Source: Clostridium sp. UBA2485
Lineage (GTDB): Bacteria > Bacillota > Clostridia > Clostridiales > Clostridiaceae
DNA length: 14,718 nt
Assembly (NCBI RefSeq): GCF_002341865.1
Contig: NZ_DDOV01000042.1
Span: forward strand, 25,345-40,062
Reading direction: 5' to 3'
Below the pieces are notes generated by a model that saw only the letters and a list, made by a program, of their open reading frames with translations, ran no database searches and was not told the DNA's origin. The position numbers were made by a program, and so were the translations under genes. Numbering within the stretch: position 1 is the stretch's first letter; the number at the start of each line of letters is the position of its first letter. Positions 13,559 through 14,718 of this stretch are shown in pieces.

Positions 13559-14482
13559 ATGAAAAAGTTAAGTAAAGAGTCTTTCAGAGGTGTTTCTGAA
13601 AACATGAAAAAGTATGCTCGACCATTAGAGGCAGCAATCTTTGACCTTTATTTTCATAATGGGGATGTGGAAAAGGTATTATGTGAGTTGAAGAAATTTC
13701 AAAATGAAGATGGTGGATTTGGACATGGAGTAGAGTCAGATATAAGATTACCATATTCTTCTCCAATGGCAACATCTGTAGGGCTTAGGCATTTATCAAA
13801 AATAGATAGCCTTGAAGAAGCAAGAGAAATGATAAAAAAAGCAATAAGTTATTTAGAGTATTCATACGATAAAGAAAGAAATGGATGGTTTTCAGTTTCA
13901 AAGGAAGTGAATAATTTTCCTCATGCTCCTTGGTGGCATTATAACGAAGAAGAGAATATGACAATAATAGATAAAAATTGGGGAAATCCTTCAGCTGAAA
14001 TAATTGCATGTTTATATAAATATAGAGAATATGTAAAAACTTTAAAAGTAGATGATTTAATAGAGTTTGCAATAAAGCATATTGAAGATAAAGAGAATTT
14101 TAATTCAGAACATGAAATTTTTTGTTATATTGAATTATACGAAGTTTTACCTATAGAACTAAAACAAAGGCTGGAAAAAAGAATATCAATAGCTATAGAA
14201 CAGGTAATTATATATGATGAAAGAAAGTGGCAGGAGTATATACCAAAACCATTAGATTTCGTTGAAAGTCCTAGAAATTGTAAGTTTGAAATAAAAGAGT
14301 CTAAAATAGAAAATAATTTAGACTTTATAATTAAAGAATTAGAAGGGGAAGAAAAAATAAATCCATCTTGGGGAGAAAGTATATATATTGATGAGCTAAA
14401 ACCAGCTTATAATGAATGGATAGGAGCGATTACTTTAAATAGTTTGATAACTTTAAATAACTATGAAAGAATAGAGAAGTAG
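13559..14482 (+). CDS. Terpene cyclase/prenyltransferase-like alpha/alpha-barrel protein
   Basis: 307 aa. Resembles the alpha-alpha toroid of squalene-hopene cyclase and protein prenyltransferase families. It shows QNEDGGFGHGVESDI (48-62), the QW-like repeat motif of those folds, NGWFSVSKEV (108-117), a WWHYNEE (125-131) and a C-terminal NPSWGESIYIDELKPAYNEW (about 274-293). Active cyclases are about twice this length and carry a catalytic DXDD, which is absent, so it is probably not a terpene cyclase; a hypothetical toroid-type protein is the safer name. The start is ATG 13559, with GGGGGA at 13545-13550. It is monocistronic by the look of the flanking terminator and intergenic repeat. Confidence 0.8.
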   Translation: MKKLSKESFRGVSENMKKYARPLEAAIFDLYFHNGDVEKVLCELKKFQNEDGGFGHGVESDIRLPYSSPMATSVGLRHLSKIDSLEEAREMIKKAISYLEYSYDKERNGWFSVSKEVNNFPHAPWWHYNEEENMTIIDKNWGNPSAEIIACLYKYREYVKTLKVDDLIEFAIKHIEDKENFNSEHEIFCYIELYEVLPIELKQRLEKRISIAIEQVIIYDERKWQEYIPKPLDFVESPRNCKFEIKESKIENNLDFIIKELEGEEKINPSWGESIYIDELKPAYNEWIGAITLNSLITLNNYERIEK

Positions 14483-14569
14483 AAAAAGCTAACTAGCATA
14501 AATCGAGTTTTTATATTGTATTACTATAGATAAATTGCCTTCAAACTTAATGTATACTCTGGGTATTTT

Positions 14570-14718
14570 AGTTCACAATTCACAATGCAAAATGCACAAT
14601 TAATGTGGAAATTATTTTTAACAAAAATAATTCCTTTAGCAGTATAGCTCGGCACAATACTAATAAATTTAACTAATACTATGGATAGGCTACATTTGCT
14701 AGTGTTTTATTGTAGTGG
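14570..14718. repeat. Second dispersed intergenic repeat, cut by right edge
   Basis: A TTCACAATTCACAATGC...GCACAATTAA tract is followed by TGTGGAAATTATTTTT and, further on, GCTCGGCACA, parallel to the order of blocks at 2700-2763 (GACAATTATAGTGAAAATTA, GCTGTGCCACA). It includes a hairpin GGAAATTATTTTT/AAAAATAATTCC (about 14606-14633). Probably a diverged copy of the same family. No gene is seen from 14483 to the end. Confidence 0.5.

Noticed and set aside
13785..14072. Minus-strand 95-aa leucine-rich open frame
   Set aside because: Shadow of the terpene-cyclase-like gene; composition reflects the antisense of an AT-rich coding strand.

Overview
The window looks like a chromosomal stretch of a low-GC Firmicute, most likely Clostridium sensu stricto. 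Base composition is very AT-rich, ribosome-binding sites are strong GGAGG/AGGTGA types, TTG and GTG starts occur, and the CRISPR repeat (starts GTTGAACCTTAAC, ends GTATTTAAAT, 30 bp) closely resembles the type I-B repeat known from clostridia such as C. botulinum and C. pasteurianum. Genus is an inference from these signals and from gene content; no marker gene fixes the species.

Left part (1-6201), mostly housekeeping and envelope functions. A RelQ-type (p)ppGpp synthetase runs off the left edge on the minus strand. It diverges from a DUF2225 zinc-ribbon protein. Two abutting hairpins separate DUF2225 from a convergent two-gene minus-strand unit: an FlhB-C-terminal-domain homologue (FhlB) translationally coupled to a metallophosphoesterase. 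A dispersed intergenic repeat follows, then a BceAB-type ABC transporter operon (ATPase plus 10-TM FtsX-like permease), a terminator, and a minus-strand NUDIX hydrolase.

Middle part (6202-9807), accessory. It holds a frameshifted gene remnant without a start, an unrecognised 225-aa protein with a charged helix, an unrecognised 143-aa acidic protein, a protein with an N-terminal GNAT-like half and a C-terminal ParB-like segment, and a convergent YwqG/DUF1963 protein.

Right part (9808-13085), the most unusual region. Two CRISPR arrays with the same repeat lie in the same orientation. The first has 2 repeats and 1 spacer, the second 7 repeats and 6 spacers. Each is preceded by a copy of the same leader; the copies align without gaps at a constant offset of 2395 bp. 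Between them sits one gene, encoding a roughly 610-aa protein that combines an N-terminal zinc finger, a pRiA4b ORF-3-like domain, a second zinc ribbon, a DUF6398-like/HTH segment and a TPR-like C-terminus. No cas gene is visible in the window, so the arrays depend on Cas proteins encoded elsewhere, if they are active.

Right end (13086-14718): a small antibiotic-biosynthesis-monooxygenase-type protein with a strong terminator, a terpene-cyclase-like alpha/alpha-barrel protein, and a second member of the dispersed intergenic repeat at the edge.
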